This document shows, in pieces, positions 41,080-48,650 of a DNA stretch of 48,650 nt; the first letter of the stretch is position 1, and each line of letters starts with the position of its first letter. This DNA is from Anaerolineales bacterium (GTDB lineage Bacteria > Chloroflexota > Anaerolineae > Anaerolineales > Villigracilaceae), in NCBI GenBank assembly GCA_020851785.1, contig JADZCC010000051.1:1-48650 (forward strand). The letters run 5' to 3'. The position numbers were made by a program, and so were the translations under genes. The notes under the pieces were generated by a model. It was not told the DNA's origin and made no database searches. It saw nothing but the letters and a program-made list of their open reading frames with translations.

Positions 41080-41690
41080 GTTAACTCCAAAAAGTTTTTC
41101 AAAATTTGCAAACCCGCGCGCTGACTTTTCTCCGGGTGAAATTGCACGCCGAAAATATTTTCCTGTTGAACGGCGCTGGCATAGGTCAGCCCGTGTTCGG
41201 TTGTGGCAATTATGCTTGATGAATTTTGCGGCTGACAATAATACGCATGATTGAAATAGACGTACGCCCCGGCCGCAACCTGATCAAAGAGCGCCGCCTC
41301 TGGCTTAACTGCAAGCTGGTTCCAACCCGTCTGCGGAATCTTCAGCCCGGGCATGTGCGGAAAGGCCGTTACCTTCCCGGCCAATAATCCCAGCCCGGCA
41401 TGGCGGCCCATTTCTTCGCCGCTTTCAAAGAGGGCCTGCATCCCAACACAAATGCCCAAGAGCGGAATCTTTTCGTTGGCAATCTGCTGGATGGCTTCCA
41501 TCAAGTTCCTCTCGTGTAGGCCGCGCATAAACTCGCCAAACGCGCCCACGCCCGGCAAGAGCGCTTTTTTGGCCCGCAAAACTTTTTGCGGGTCATTCGT
41601 CACCTCAACGTTTGCGCCCACGCTTTCCAGCGCTTTTTGAACAGAGTGCAGGTTGCCAGAGCCTGTGTCTATGACGGTCAGTAAATTCAT
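41076..41690 (-). CDS. hisH: Imidazole glycerol phosphate synthase glutamine amidotransferase subunit
   Basis: The 204-residue class I glutaminase provides ammonia to HisF. It has VIDTGSGNLHSV at the start, LLPGVGAFG, the nucleophile Cys in LLGICVGMQAL, and the catalytic His-x-Glu in FGVQFHPEKS. The start at 41690 follows the hisB stop (41692) by one base. Confidence 0.97.
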   Translation of the reverse strand: MNLLTVIDTGSGNLHSVQKALESVGANVEVTNDPQKVLRAKKALLPGVGAFGEFMRGLHERNLMEAIQQIANEKIPLLGICVGMQALFESGEEMGRHAGLGLLAGKVTAFPHMPGLKIPQTGWNQLAVKPEAALFDQVAAGAYVYFNHAYYCQPQNSSSIIATTEHGLTYASAVQQENIFGVQFHPEKSQRAGLQILKNFLELT

Positions 41691-41691
41691 T

Positions 41692-42279
41692 TTATAAACT
41701 GCCTTTTGTGGAAGGTACGCTCCCAATGCGGCGCGCGTCAATTTGCGTCGCTGTATCCAACGTGCGGGCCAACGCTTTGAACAACGCCTCAGCCTGATGA
41801 TGATCGTCGCGCCCGTATAAGACGCGGGCATGTAAGTTACATCGCGCTGTAACCGCGAACGATTCTAAAAAATGCGGGAATAAACTTGTGGGAATATTCC
41901 CCACCGCTGGCGAATGCCATTCGGCTTGAATTACAGCGTAGGGCCGGCCGGATAAATCCAGCGCGACGTGCGCGAGGGTTTCATCCATCGGGGCGAAGCA
42001 GTCGCCCATGCGGAAGATTCCGCTTCGGTCGCCGAGCGCCCGGTCAAAGGCCTGGCCTAAAACCAAGGCCACATCTTCCACGGTGTGGTGAATGTCCACG
42101 TGCAAATCTCCCTGCGCTTGCACGGCCAAGTCAAAGAGGCCATGCACGGCCAGGTGGGTGAGCATGTGATCCAGAAAGCCAACTCCAGTGGCGATCTCGG
42201 GCCTGCCGCTTCCATCCAGATTTAATTTAATTTCAACCCGCGTTTCGTTCGTCTGACGAATGATTTCTGCAATTCTCAT
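41692..42279 (-). CDS. hisB: Imidazoleglycerol-phosphate dehydratase (monofunctional)
   Basis: The 195-residue enzyme removes water from IGP. The metal-binding motifs [21 protein letters not shown] and [13 protein letters not shown] are intact. There is no N-terminal HAD domain, so it lacks the histidinol-phosphatase half of the enterobacterial enzyme. AGGAG lies a few bases upstream of the ATG at 42279. Confidence 0.97.
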   Translation of the reverse strand: MRIAEIIRQTNETRVEIKLNLDGSGRPEIATGVGFLDHMLTHLAVHGLFDLAVQAQGDLHVDIHHTVEDVALVLGQAFDRALGDRSGIFRMGDCFAPMDETLAHVALDLSGRPYAVIQAEWHSPAVGNIPTSLFPHFLESFAVTARCNLHARVLYGRDDHHQAEALFKALARTLDTATQIDARRIGSVPSTKGSL

Positions 42280-42409
42280 AAGGTCTCCTTGATAACGGAC
42301 TTTTATAAACGGACTTGGTCACGGACTCACGGACGAAAACGGACTTTGTCACGAACTTATGGACTCACGGATTAGAACGGACTTGTCCGTTTCCATTCGT
42401 TAATCCGTT
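42280..42409. repeat. ACGGACT-type direct repeats between hisC and hisB
   Basis: ACGGACTT occurs at about 42295, 42309, 42339 and 42377, and ACGGACTCACGGA and GGACTCACGGA at 42321 and 42361. Inverted copies (TCCGTTT, AATCCGTTTTAGAGTCCG) lie near 42387-42419. The repeat runs into the last hisC codons. No ORF is seen. Confidence 0.7.
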
Positions 42410-43501
42410 TTAGAGTCCGCTTACAGCTTTGATTAAAGAATTTGTATCTTCCGATTTACCCACGCTAATGCGAATGTGGTCGTTTAGTTTGGGCTGGTTG
42501 AAATAGCGGACGAAGATGCCGCGTTCGCTGGCCAGCCTGACCTTTAGTTCGGAAGCGTCCCGATTCAGAACCTGACAGAGGATGAAATTGGCGCGGGTGG
42601 GATAAGGTTTGAGGAATGGAATTTGTTGTAATTGATTAAACAGCCGCTCCCGCTCCGCGATCAGCGTTTGCACAATTCCCTGCAACGCTTCAACTTGTTT
42701 CAGTGAAACTTGCGCGGCCACGCTGGCCGCCACGTTGACGTTATATGGCTGTTTGGCTTTCCACAAAGTGGGCATTAACCATTTTGGAAACGCGCCATAG
42801 CCAACGCGCAGGCCGGCCAGCCCCGCCCATTTGCTGAACGTCCGCAGGACGATGAGATTCTCCCGTTGCGAAACCTCCTGAATGCGGCTTAGCCTTGCGC
42901 CGAGAACGTCGTCCGCAAACTCGATGTAGGCTTCGTCTAAAACGATTAAGCAGGGGAGTTTGAGCAATTCGTCTAATGCGGCGGATGAAAGCAGGGAGCC
43001 ATCCGGGTTGTTGGGCGAAGCGATGAAAAGCAGTTTGGGCGCGTGGGCTGAAACCGCTTTGCAAATGGCGGGGAGGTCTAAGGAAAAATCTGCGCGGCGC
43101 GGAACTTCAATCACGCGGGCCGCATTTAAGCGCGCATCGAAAGCGTACATGCCAAAGGTGGGTGGGCAGGTGAGGATGCAATCGTTTGGCTCCAGGATGA
43201 CGCGCATTAGCAAGTCCAGCAGTTCGTCTGCGCCTGCTCCGGCTAGTAAATATTCGGCTGGCGCGCCGGTAAATTTTTCCAGCGCTTCGCGCAGGGCGCG
43301 GCTTTCGGGGTCGGGATAAATGTGCGGAAAGTTTAATTGGCCGAGGGCCTCGCGCACGGCGGGCAAAGGCCCGTAGGGATTTTCGTTTGCATCCATTTTG
43401 ACGATTTGGTCTGGCGCCCTTCCAATGCGCGCGGATAAGACTTCAAAGGGTTCGATGGGCGTGTAAGGCGGCAAGGTTTGCAGGTGGGGGCGAATGTTCA
43501 T
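42410..43501 (-). CDS. hisC: Histidinol-phosphate aminotransferase
   Basis: The 363-residue PLP aminotransferase (class I/II) forms histidinol phosphate. It has KMDANENPYGP, the PLP-phosphate-binding GAGADELLD, SPNNPDGS, DEAYIEF and the Schiff-base Lys in TFSKWAGLAGLRVGY. An AGGAGC ribosome site precedes the ATG at 43501. It follows hisG after 38 bases, with no hisD in between as in the common gene order. Confidence 0.95.
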   Translation of the reverse strand: MNIRPHLQTLPPYTPIEPFEVLSARIGRAPDQIVKMDANENPYGPLPAVREALGQLNFPHIYPDPESRALREALEKFTGAPAEYLLAGAGADELLDLLMRVILEPNDCILTCPPTFGMYAFDARLNAARVIEVPRRADFSLDLPAICKAVSAHAPKLLFIASPNNPDGSLLSSAALDELLKLPCLIVLDEAYIEFADDVLGARLSRIQEVSQRENLIVLRTFSKWAGLAGLRVGYGAFPKWLMPTLWKAKQPYNVNVAASVAAQVSLKQVEALQGIVQTLIAERERLFNQLQQIPFLKPYPTRANFILCQVLNRDASELKVRLASERGIFVRYFNQPKLNDHIRISVGKSEDTNSLIKAVSGL

Positions 43502-43539
43502 GGGCGGCTCCTGTTCTTCGAGACTGAATCAAACATCCG

Positions 43540-44553
43540 TTATGGAAGCGGTGTGGATTTTAAGTCGGCCAACATTGCGGTGTAGCGGGGCGGCTCTTCT
43601 TCAAAAATGTAGTTGACCGGCGAGACGACGATTCCGCTCCCGCCGATGGAGCGTAATTCGCCAATCGCCTGGGGCAGGCGATCGCGGCGGACGACGATGG
43701 TGATTGAATGCCAGTCGGCGTTTGAGTCGCGTGTGATGATGGGGCTGATGGTGGGCCCCTGTAAACCGCCAAGCGAAGTTTGCCCGAAGAGTTTTTCCGC
43801 GAGGGCTTGTGGGTTGGCCCCGCGTAGGTTGGCAATGACTAAAAGGTTTTCCTGCGCCCGCAAATGCGCTTCGATGTATTCCAGCAGGCGTCGCGCCATT
43901 TCCAACGCTTGCGGATTAGTTTGCAAGGCGTTGCGGTTGGCGATTAATGCGGCCTGTGATTTTTGGATGAGCGCGTCGGGCAGGGCGCGCAAACGGTTGT
44001 CTCTTAACGTTTGACCGGATGAAACGAGATCGGCGATGAGGTCGGCGTAGCCAATGGTGGGCGCGGTTTCGAGCGTGCCTTCGGCGGCGATTAAGCTGTG
44101 CGGAATGGCGTGTTGTGTTAAGAAGCGCTCGGTTAGGGTTGGAAATTTCGTCGCCACGCGTAACGGGCGTTTTAGCGCGACGCCGTATTCTTTGAGCGTG
44201 GCCAAGTCTGCGACTTGGCTCCAACTTTCCGGGACGGCCAGCATTAACGCGCAGTGACCAAAGCCCAGCGCTTCGTGCAGGGTGATGATCTTGCCGTTTG
44301 GGCCGCGCTTCTCTTCCAGCGTGTCCAGCCCGACGAGTCCAAAATCCATGCTTCCTTCGCGGACGCTGACAACGATGTCGCCGGGCCGTTGGAAGATGAC
44401 GTTTAGTTCGGGCAGGGCGGGGAGTTGGGCCTCGTATTGGCGCGGGTTGGGTTTGAGGATGGCGAGTCCGGCCGCGTTGAGGAAGCGCAGGGCTTCCTCC
44501 TGCAGGCGGCCTTTGGAGGGGAGCGAGAGCCTTAAGCGTTGAGTGGTTTGCAT
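43540..44553 (-). CDS. hisG: ATP phosphoribosyltransferase, long form
   Basis: The 337-residue enzyme catalyses the first, feedback-controlled step. It shows LRLSLPSKGRLQEEALRFL, MDFGLVGLDTLEE and the PRPP-binding GTLETAPTIGYADLIADL. The C-terminal ACT-like domain (WHSITIVVRRDRLPQAIGELRSIGG) binds histidine. The ATG at 44553 has AAAAGGA upstream. The frame continues to 44661 through the attenuator terminator, so that longer start is rejected. Confidence 0.96.
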   Translation of the reverse strand: MQTTQRLRLSLPSKGRLQEEALRFLNAAGLAILKPNPRQYEAQLPALPELNVIFQRPGDIVVSVREGSMDFGLVGLDTLEEKRGPNGKIITLHEALGFGHCALMLAVPESWSQVADLATLKEYGVALKRPLRVATKFPTLTERFLTQHAIPHSLIAAEGTLETAPTIGYADLIADLVSSGQTLRDNRLRALPDALIQKSQAALIANRNALQTNPQALEMARRLLEYIEAHLRAQENLLVIANLRGANPQALAEKLFGQTSLGGLQGPTISPIITRDSNADWHSITIVVRRDRLPQAIGELRSIGGSGIVVSPVNYIFEEEPPRYTAMLADLKSTPLP

Positions 44554-44577
44554 AAAAAATCCTTTTCTGAAAATCGT

Positions 44578-44609
44578 TAAACAAAAATCCCCGACCAGGG
44601 GTCGGGGAT
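44578..44609 (-). terminator. Attenuator terminator in the his operon leader
   Basis: ATCCCCGACC (minus, 44600-44609) pairs with GGTCGGGGAT (44587-44596), a three-base loop, then TTTTTGTTT on the minus strand. It lies between the leader peptide stop and hisG. The 5' arm's CCCGACC is also complementary to GGTCGGG in the leader (plus 44666-44672). Confidence 0.9.
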
Positions 44610-44633
44610 AAATGAGGCGTGAGACGAATTTAC

Positions 44634-44723
44634 CTAATGGTAGGCAAGCGCGCGCAAACAAACCTCCCGACCGGGCGGGGGTTGGAAATGATGATGATGG
44701 CTTTGCGCGAAGAAACGGTTCAT
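44634..44723 (-). CDS. Histidine leader peptide (hisL-like)
   Basis: A 29-codon ORF on the minus strand: it begins MNRFFAQSHHHHFQPP and ends LAYH then TAG. Four consecutive His codons lie at 44688-44699 and a fifth is the last sense codon. The start at 44723 follows a -10 element by ten bases and lacks a Shine-Dalgarno, so the mRNA would be near-leaderless. The leader can form alternative hairpins: CAACCCCCG with CGGGAGGTTTG (pause), GGTCGGG with CCCGACC (antiterminator), and the terminator. Stalling at His codons would favour the antiterminator. Confidence 0.85.
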   Translation of the reverse strand: MNRFFAQSHHHHFQPPPGREVCLRALAYH

Positions 44724-44733
44724 GTTGGGCGGC

Positions 44734-44762
44734 AGTATATCAATGGGCTGGGAATTTGGCAA
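44734..44762 (-). promoter_or_regulatory. his operon promoter
   Basis: On the minus strand TTGCCA (44757-44762), 17-base spacer, TATACT (44734-44739). Confidence 0.8.
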
Positions 44763-44906
44763 GGCGGAAAATGAGAAAATAAATGCAGAATGGAAATGGG
44801 GGAATTTACGAGTTTGTTAGCTTACTAAAATGTGGGGTTGGGCCGGGGTTTTCGGCTTTAGAATGCTGGTCATTGTCAACTTTTGTTTTTATAAGGAGAA
44901 CGTATT

Positions 44907-45881
44907 ATGTTTTTCAAACGAGCGATTTTTGTTTTAGTGGCCCTCAGCCTAAGCCTGGCGGGTTGCGGGGAAGCGAAACCCAAAACCTACACGGTGGGCG
45001 TGATTATGGAACTGGCCTGGCTGTCGCCCACGTTGGACGGCTTCAAAGCCTCGATGACCGAACTGGGTTACGTGGAAGGTCAGAACATCACTTATCTGTA
45101 TAACGAATCCGTGACCGACGGCGATCAGGCGGCCTTCGACGCGGAAGCCAAGCGTCTGGTGGAGCAAAAGGTGGACCTGATCTTTGCGATTGGCACGAAC
45201 CCGGCCAAAGCCGCCAAAGCCGCCGTGGAAGGCACGGACATTGCGGTGGTCTTCGACCCGGTGATTAATCCGTTGGCGGAAGGCCTGGTGCAAAGCATCG
45301 CGGCCCCGGGCGGCAACGTTACCGGCATTCAAATCATCAGCCAGACGGACAAAGCCCTTGAGTGGGCGTTAAAAATCATGCCGGAGACTCAATATGTTTA
45401 CAGCCCGCATAACCCGGAGGATGCGTTCATCAGCGGATTGATGCAGGAGTTTTACGACAACATCCCCAGCCAGGGCGTGGAGTTATTGCCCGAAAGCGCA
45501 GTGACCACGCCGGAGCAAATGGCCGCGGCGGTTGAAACCCTGCCCGAACATACCATCATCTTTTTCGGTTTACTTTCAGGCAACCTCGAAGCCGGGCTGG
45601 ATCAACTCGTGGCGCAAGCCGACCAATACAACGTGCCGATCTTCGCAACCGGACGCGGCGGCGCCACCACCTTCCCGGTGATGGATTACACCACCACCTT
45701 TAGCGGTCAGGCCGCGCAAGGCGCAAACATGGCAGACCGCATCCTCAAAGGCGCCAAGCCCGCCAACACGCCGGTGGAAACCGCCGAATATTACCTGTTC
45801 CTCAACCTCAAAGCCGCCCAAACCTACGGTGTGGAAATTTCAAACGATATTTTACAGCAGGCCTTTCAAGTGACGCGCTAG
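44907..45881 (+). CDS. ABC transporter substrate-binding lipoprotein (TrpX/DUF534-like)
   Basis: A 324-residue lipoprotein with lipobox SLAGC (Cys20) and a periplasmic-type binding fold (ABC_sub_bind, PF04392 group). The marks are YTVGVIMELAWLSPTLDGF, LVEQKVDLIFAIGTNPAKAAK, VFDPVINPLAEGLVQS and the late VPIFATGRGGATT. The family includes TrpX and similar binding proteins whose ligands are mostly unknown. No permease or ATPase gene is adjacent. AAGGAG lies eight bases upstream of the ATG. It is divergent from the his operon leader. Confidence 0.9.
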   Translation: MFFKRAIFVLVALSLSLAGCGEAKPKTYTVGVIMELAWLSPTLDGFKASMTELGYVEGQNITYLYNESVTDGDQAAFDAEAKRLVEQKVDLIFAIGTNPAKAAKAAVEGTDIAVVFDPVINPLAEGLVQSIAAPGGNVTGIQIISQTDKALEWALKIMPETQYVYSPHNPEDAFISGLMQEFYDNIPSQGVELLPESAVTTPEQMAAAVETLPEHTIIFFGLLSGNLEAGLDQLVAQADQYNVPIFATGRGGATTFPVMDYTTTFSGQAAQGANMADRILKGAKPANTPVETAEYYLFLNLKAAQTYGVEISNDILQQAFQVTR

Positions 45882-45905
45882 ACGTTAACCCAGCGCCTCA
45901 AACCC

Positions 45906-45958
45906 AGCCGATGGTTGCTCCCCACAAGGGGGCTGTGTCTAACCATCGGCTTTTTGTT
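45906..45958 (+). terminator. Rho-independent terminator of the substrate-binding protein gene
   Basis: AGCCGATGGTT (45906-45916) pairs with AACCATCGGCT (45941-45951), an inner GCTCCCC/GGGGGCT stem, then TTTTTG. Confidence 0.88.
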
Positions 45959-45999
45959 TGAGTTGAGTTGTGATGCGTTACAGAGAACGTTGGCATAAA

Positions 46000-46350
46000 T
46001 TACTTGACGATGCCCCTGTCGTCCAAAAACTCTACGGGGTCTTGACCCTTGCCGTGTTCCCACATCAGGGAAAAAAAACAAATGGCGCTTTCGCCAATCC
46101 AGAAGTCAGCGGGGGTGAAAGTCATGTTTGAATCCAGGGGGCGTTTGTCGCTTTCGGGCGTGTATTCCGCCTGCCAGCCGAAGATTTCGCCTTGCCAATG
46201 TTTGCCCAATGAATGCAGGTGATTCGCAAAGGCTTTGACTTCCTTCAAGTCGGGAACAGCCAACGGGAGAATCGGTTCATAATCTGCGTGAGGCGCGGGA
46301 CGGGATGCCAAGTCAATGGTCGTGCCGCGACCAGATTTCTCTGCCCCCAT
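46000..46350 (-). CDS. Protein of unknown function coupled to hicBA
   Basis: A 116-residue protein starting at the ATG immediately after the hicA stop (no intergenic base). It is soluble, with the C-terminal stretch FWIGESAICFFSLMWEHGKG followed by QDPVEFLDDRG. I do not recognise a domain. Its coupling to the toxin-antitoxin genes suggests a third component or cargo protein. It is a real-looking gene by its composition, but no family match can be claimed. Confidence 0.55.
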   Translation of the reverse strand: MGAEKSGRGTTIDLASRPAPHADYEPILPLAVPDLKEVKAFANHLHSLGKHWQGEIFGWQAEYTPESDKRPLDSNMTFTPADFWIGESAICFFSLMWEHGKGQDPVEFLDDRGIVK

Positions 46351-46581
46351 TTATTTTGTCAGCTTCATAAATTCATCGCGTTCGATTTCACAGTCGCGCA
46401 AGATTTTCAGCATCAACCCTGGTCCGATAATTTCACCGCGATGCACAGGCACAACGGTTCGTCTGCCGTCTGTATGCCCCAGAAAATGATGACTTCCTTT
46501 GACACGCAAAACATCAAACCCCGCTTTCTTCAACGCGGCGATAACCTCCTGCCCTGTCAGCCGCGCTATTTTCGCCATCAT
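46351..46581 (-). CDS. hicA: HicA-type mRNA interferase toxin
   Basis: The 76-residue protein has the dsRBD-like HicA fold with the catalytic His in VKGSHHFLGHTDGRRTVVPVH and LTGQEVIAALKKAGF at the start. It cleaves mRNA on free ribosome-type targets when the antitoxin is lost. The start overlaps the hicB stop (46578-46581); a second in-frame Met follows at 46578. Confidence 0.93.
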   Translation of the reverse strand: MMAKIARLTGQEVIAALKKAGFDVLRVKGSHHFLGHTDGRRTVVPVHRGEIIGPGLMLKILRDCEIERDEFMKLTK

Positions 46582-46790
46582 ACTTCAACAGCAATCCTTT
46601 GCACACCGATAAACTCATTCGAGACGAAATCCCCTTCCATTTCGAGACACAGTTCAATCGCCTCACGGATTCGCTCCATCAGTTTATCCAATGATTTGGC
46701 TTGCGTGTGGCATCCCTGCAATTCAGGGACACTGGCAACGTAATAACCTTCCTCGTCTCGTTCGATTACAACGTTGAATTCCTTTGTCAT
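46578..46790 (-). CDS. hicB: HicB-type antitoxin
   Basis: A 70-residue protein from the ATG at 46790 (AAAGG six bases upstream); the frame is open to 46829. It has the HicB partial RNase H fold, EFNVVIERDEEGYYVASVPELQGCHTQ and a helix SLDKLMERIREAIELCLEM. No DNA-binding ribbon-helix-helix is attached, so it is the short form. It neutralises HicA and is encoded before it. Confidence 0.93.
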   Translation of the reverse strand: MTKEFNVVIERDEEGYYVASVPELQGCHTQAKSLDKLMERIREAIELCLEMEGDFVSNEFIGVQRIAVEV

Positions 46791-47126
46791 TTTCATCCTT
46801 TCGAATATTAACGGTATTATACCTCTCATACCAAATGAACGCGCGAAGAATTACGTGACTCGATATTTTTTCTTATCCGTCATTTTTGGGTTGGAACTTA
46901 CCCTGACTGACTCTGGCTGATGGCGGGGATGAATCTCCAAGTCAACGGGTGGGTTGGCTGGAGAGACGGGAGAGGGCTTTTTGTTTGGGGAAAGTTAGCG
47001 CTTCTTCACCGTCAACGCCTGCTTGTGGCTGAATTTGGAATATTCATATAAATAATGGGGTATTATAGGATTTAATTTTGACTTTCCGTAAAAATATCGA
47101 ATTTCCATTGAAATTGAGGTCTGAAT
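46791..47126. other. Intergenic region between hicB and the Lrp-type regulator
   Basis: About 336 bases with no ORF I can support. The part from about 47030 is A+T-rich and holds several TATA-like stretches and a TTGACT. Lrp-type regulators often bind such DNA, but I see no defined operator. Confidence 0.4.

Positions 47127-48650
<1,524 letters not shown>

Noticed and set aside
41691..41831. HisH start at 41831
   Set aside because: The 47 added residues are antisense-free but lie in hisB and do not match HisH; the ATG at 41690 gives the family start.
44554..44661. HisG start at 44661
   Set aside because: The extension encodes the attenuator terminator; ATG 44553 has a ribosome site and family N-terminus.

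Overview
The window looks like a chromosome segment of a Chloroflexota bacterium, most likely class Anaerolineae. No 16S gene is present, so this is inference. It rests on the many lipoproteins with Pro/Thr-rich linkers after the lipobox, NBR1-type Ig-like lipoprotein domains, a beta-prime subunit with a long coiled-coil insertion, a GyrA with a basic tail, and a leuS T-box. Genes are dense, mostly housekeeping and in short overlapping operons. No phage, insertion sequence or CRISPR array was seen.

Layout. 1-2.3 kb: 3' end of an O-antigen ligase-like membrane protein, then a GAF/HisKA_3 sensor kinase. 2.3-5.25 kb (minus): a four-gene operon of two NBR1-Ig lipoproteins, queG and rdgB. 5.36-8.64 kb: two tRNA-Ala genes running straight into a leucine T-box and leuS, whose product carries a histone-like N-terminal tail. 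8.7-12.5 kb: folE and two tandem M1-type metallopeptidase lipoproteins. 12.5-14.75 kb: an orphan Dam-type methylase, an EamA transporter and a Nudix hydrolase. 14.74-19.2 kb: rpoC with its own promoter, leader and terminator, without rpoB. 19.2-29.4 kb: a methyltransferase-like protein, lipoproteins, gyrA, an FHA protein, a class II histone-deacetylase-like enzyme, a TAP-type alpha/beta hydrolase and a zinc-ribbon membrane protein. 29.4-32.1 kb (minus): a secretion cassette with two small exported proteins around a SipW/ER-type signal peptidase fused to a DUF5305-like region. 32.1-37.7 kb: an aromatic amino-acid ammonia-lyase, a PIG-L/MBOAT/SGNH operon and a phytol/dolichol-kinase-like membrane protein. 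37.8-44.8 kb (minus): the histidine operon hisG-C-B-H-A-F-I-E plus a HAD phosphatase. 44.9-48.65 kb: an ABC substrate-binding lipoprotein, hicBA with a coupled third gene, an Lrp/AsnC regulator and the start of a tyrosine phenol-lyase/tryptophanase-family gene.

The most striking observation is upstream of hisG. A small ORF of 29 codons (44634-44723, minus) has four consecutive His codons and a fifth just before its stop. It follows a good sigma-70-type promoter and precedes a rho-independent terminator, and a GGTCGGG segment can pair with the terminator's 5' arm. This is the architecture of a classical translation-coupled histidine attenuator. Together with the leucine T-box, the window shows two different amino-acid-sensing attenuation systems. 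A second pattern is that several genes have a -10 hexamer 6-10 bases before the start codon, which predicts leaderless mRNAs. A third is the shared residues 26-32 (Ala-Ala-x-Asn-Thr-Val-Pro) in the two exported proteins flanking the unusual signal peptidase.
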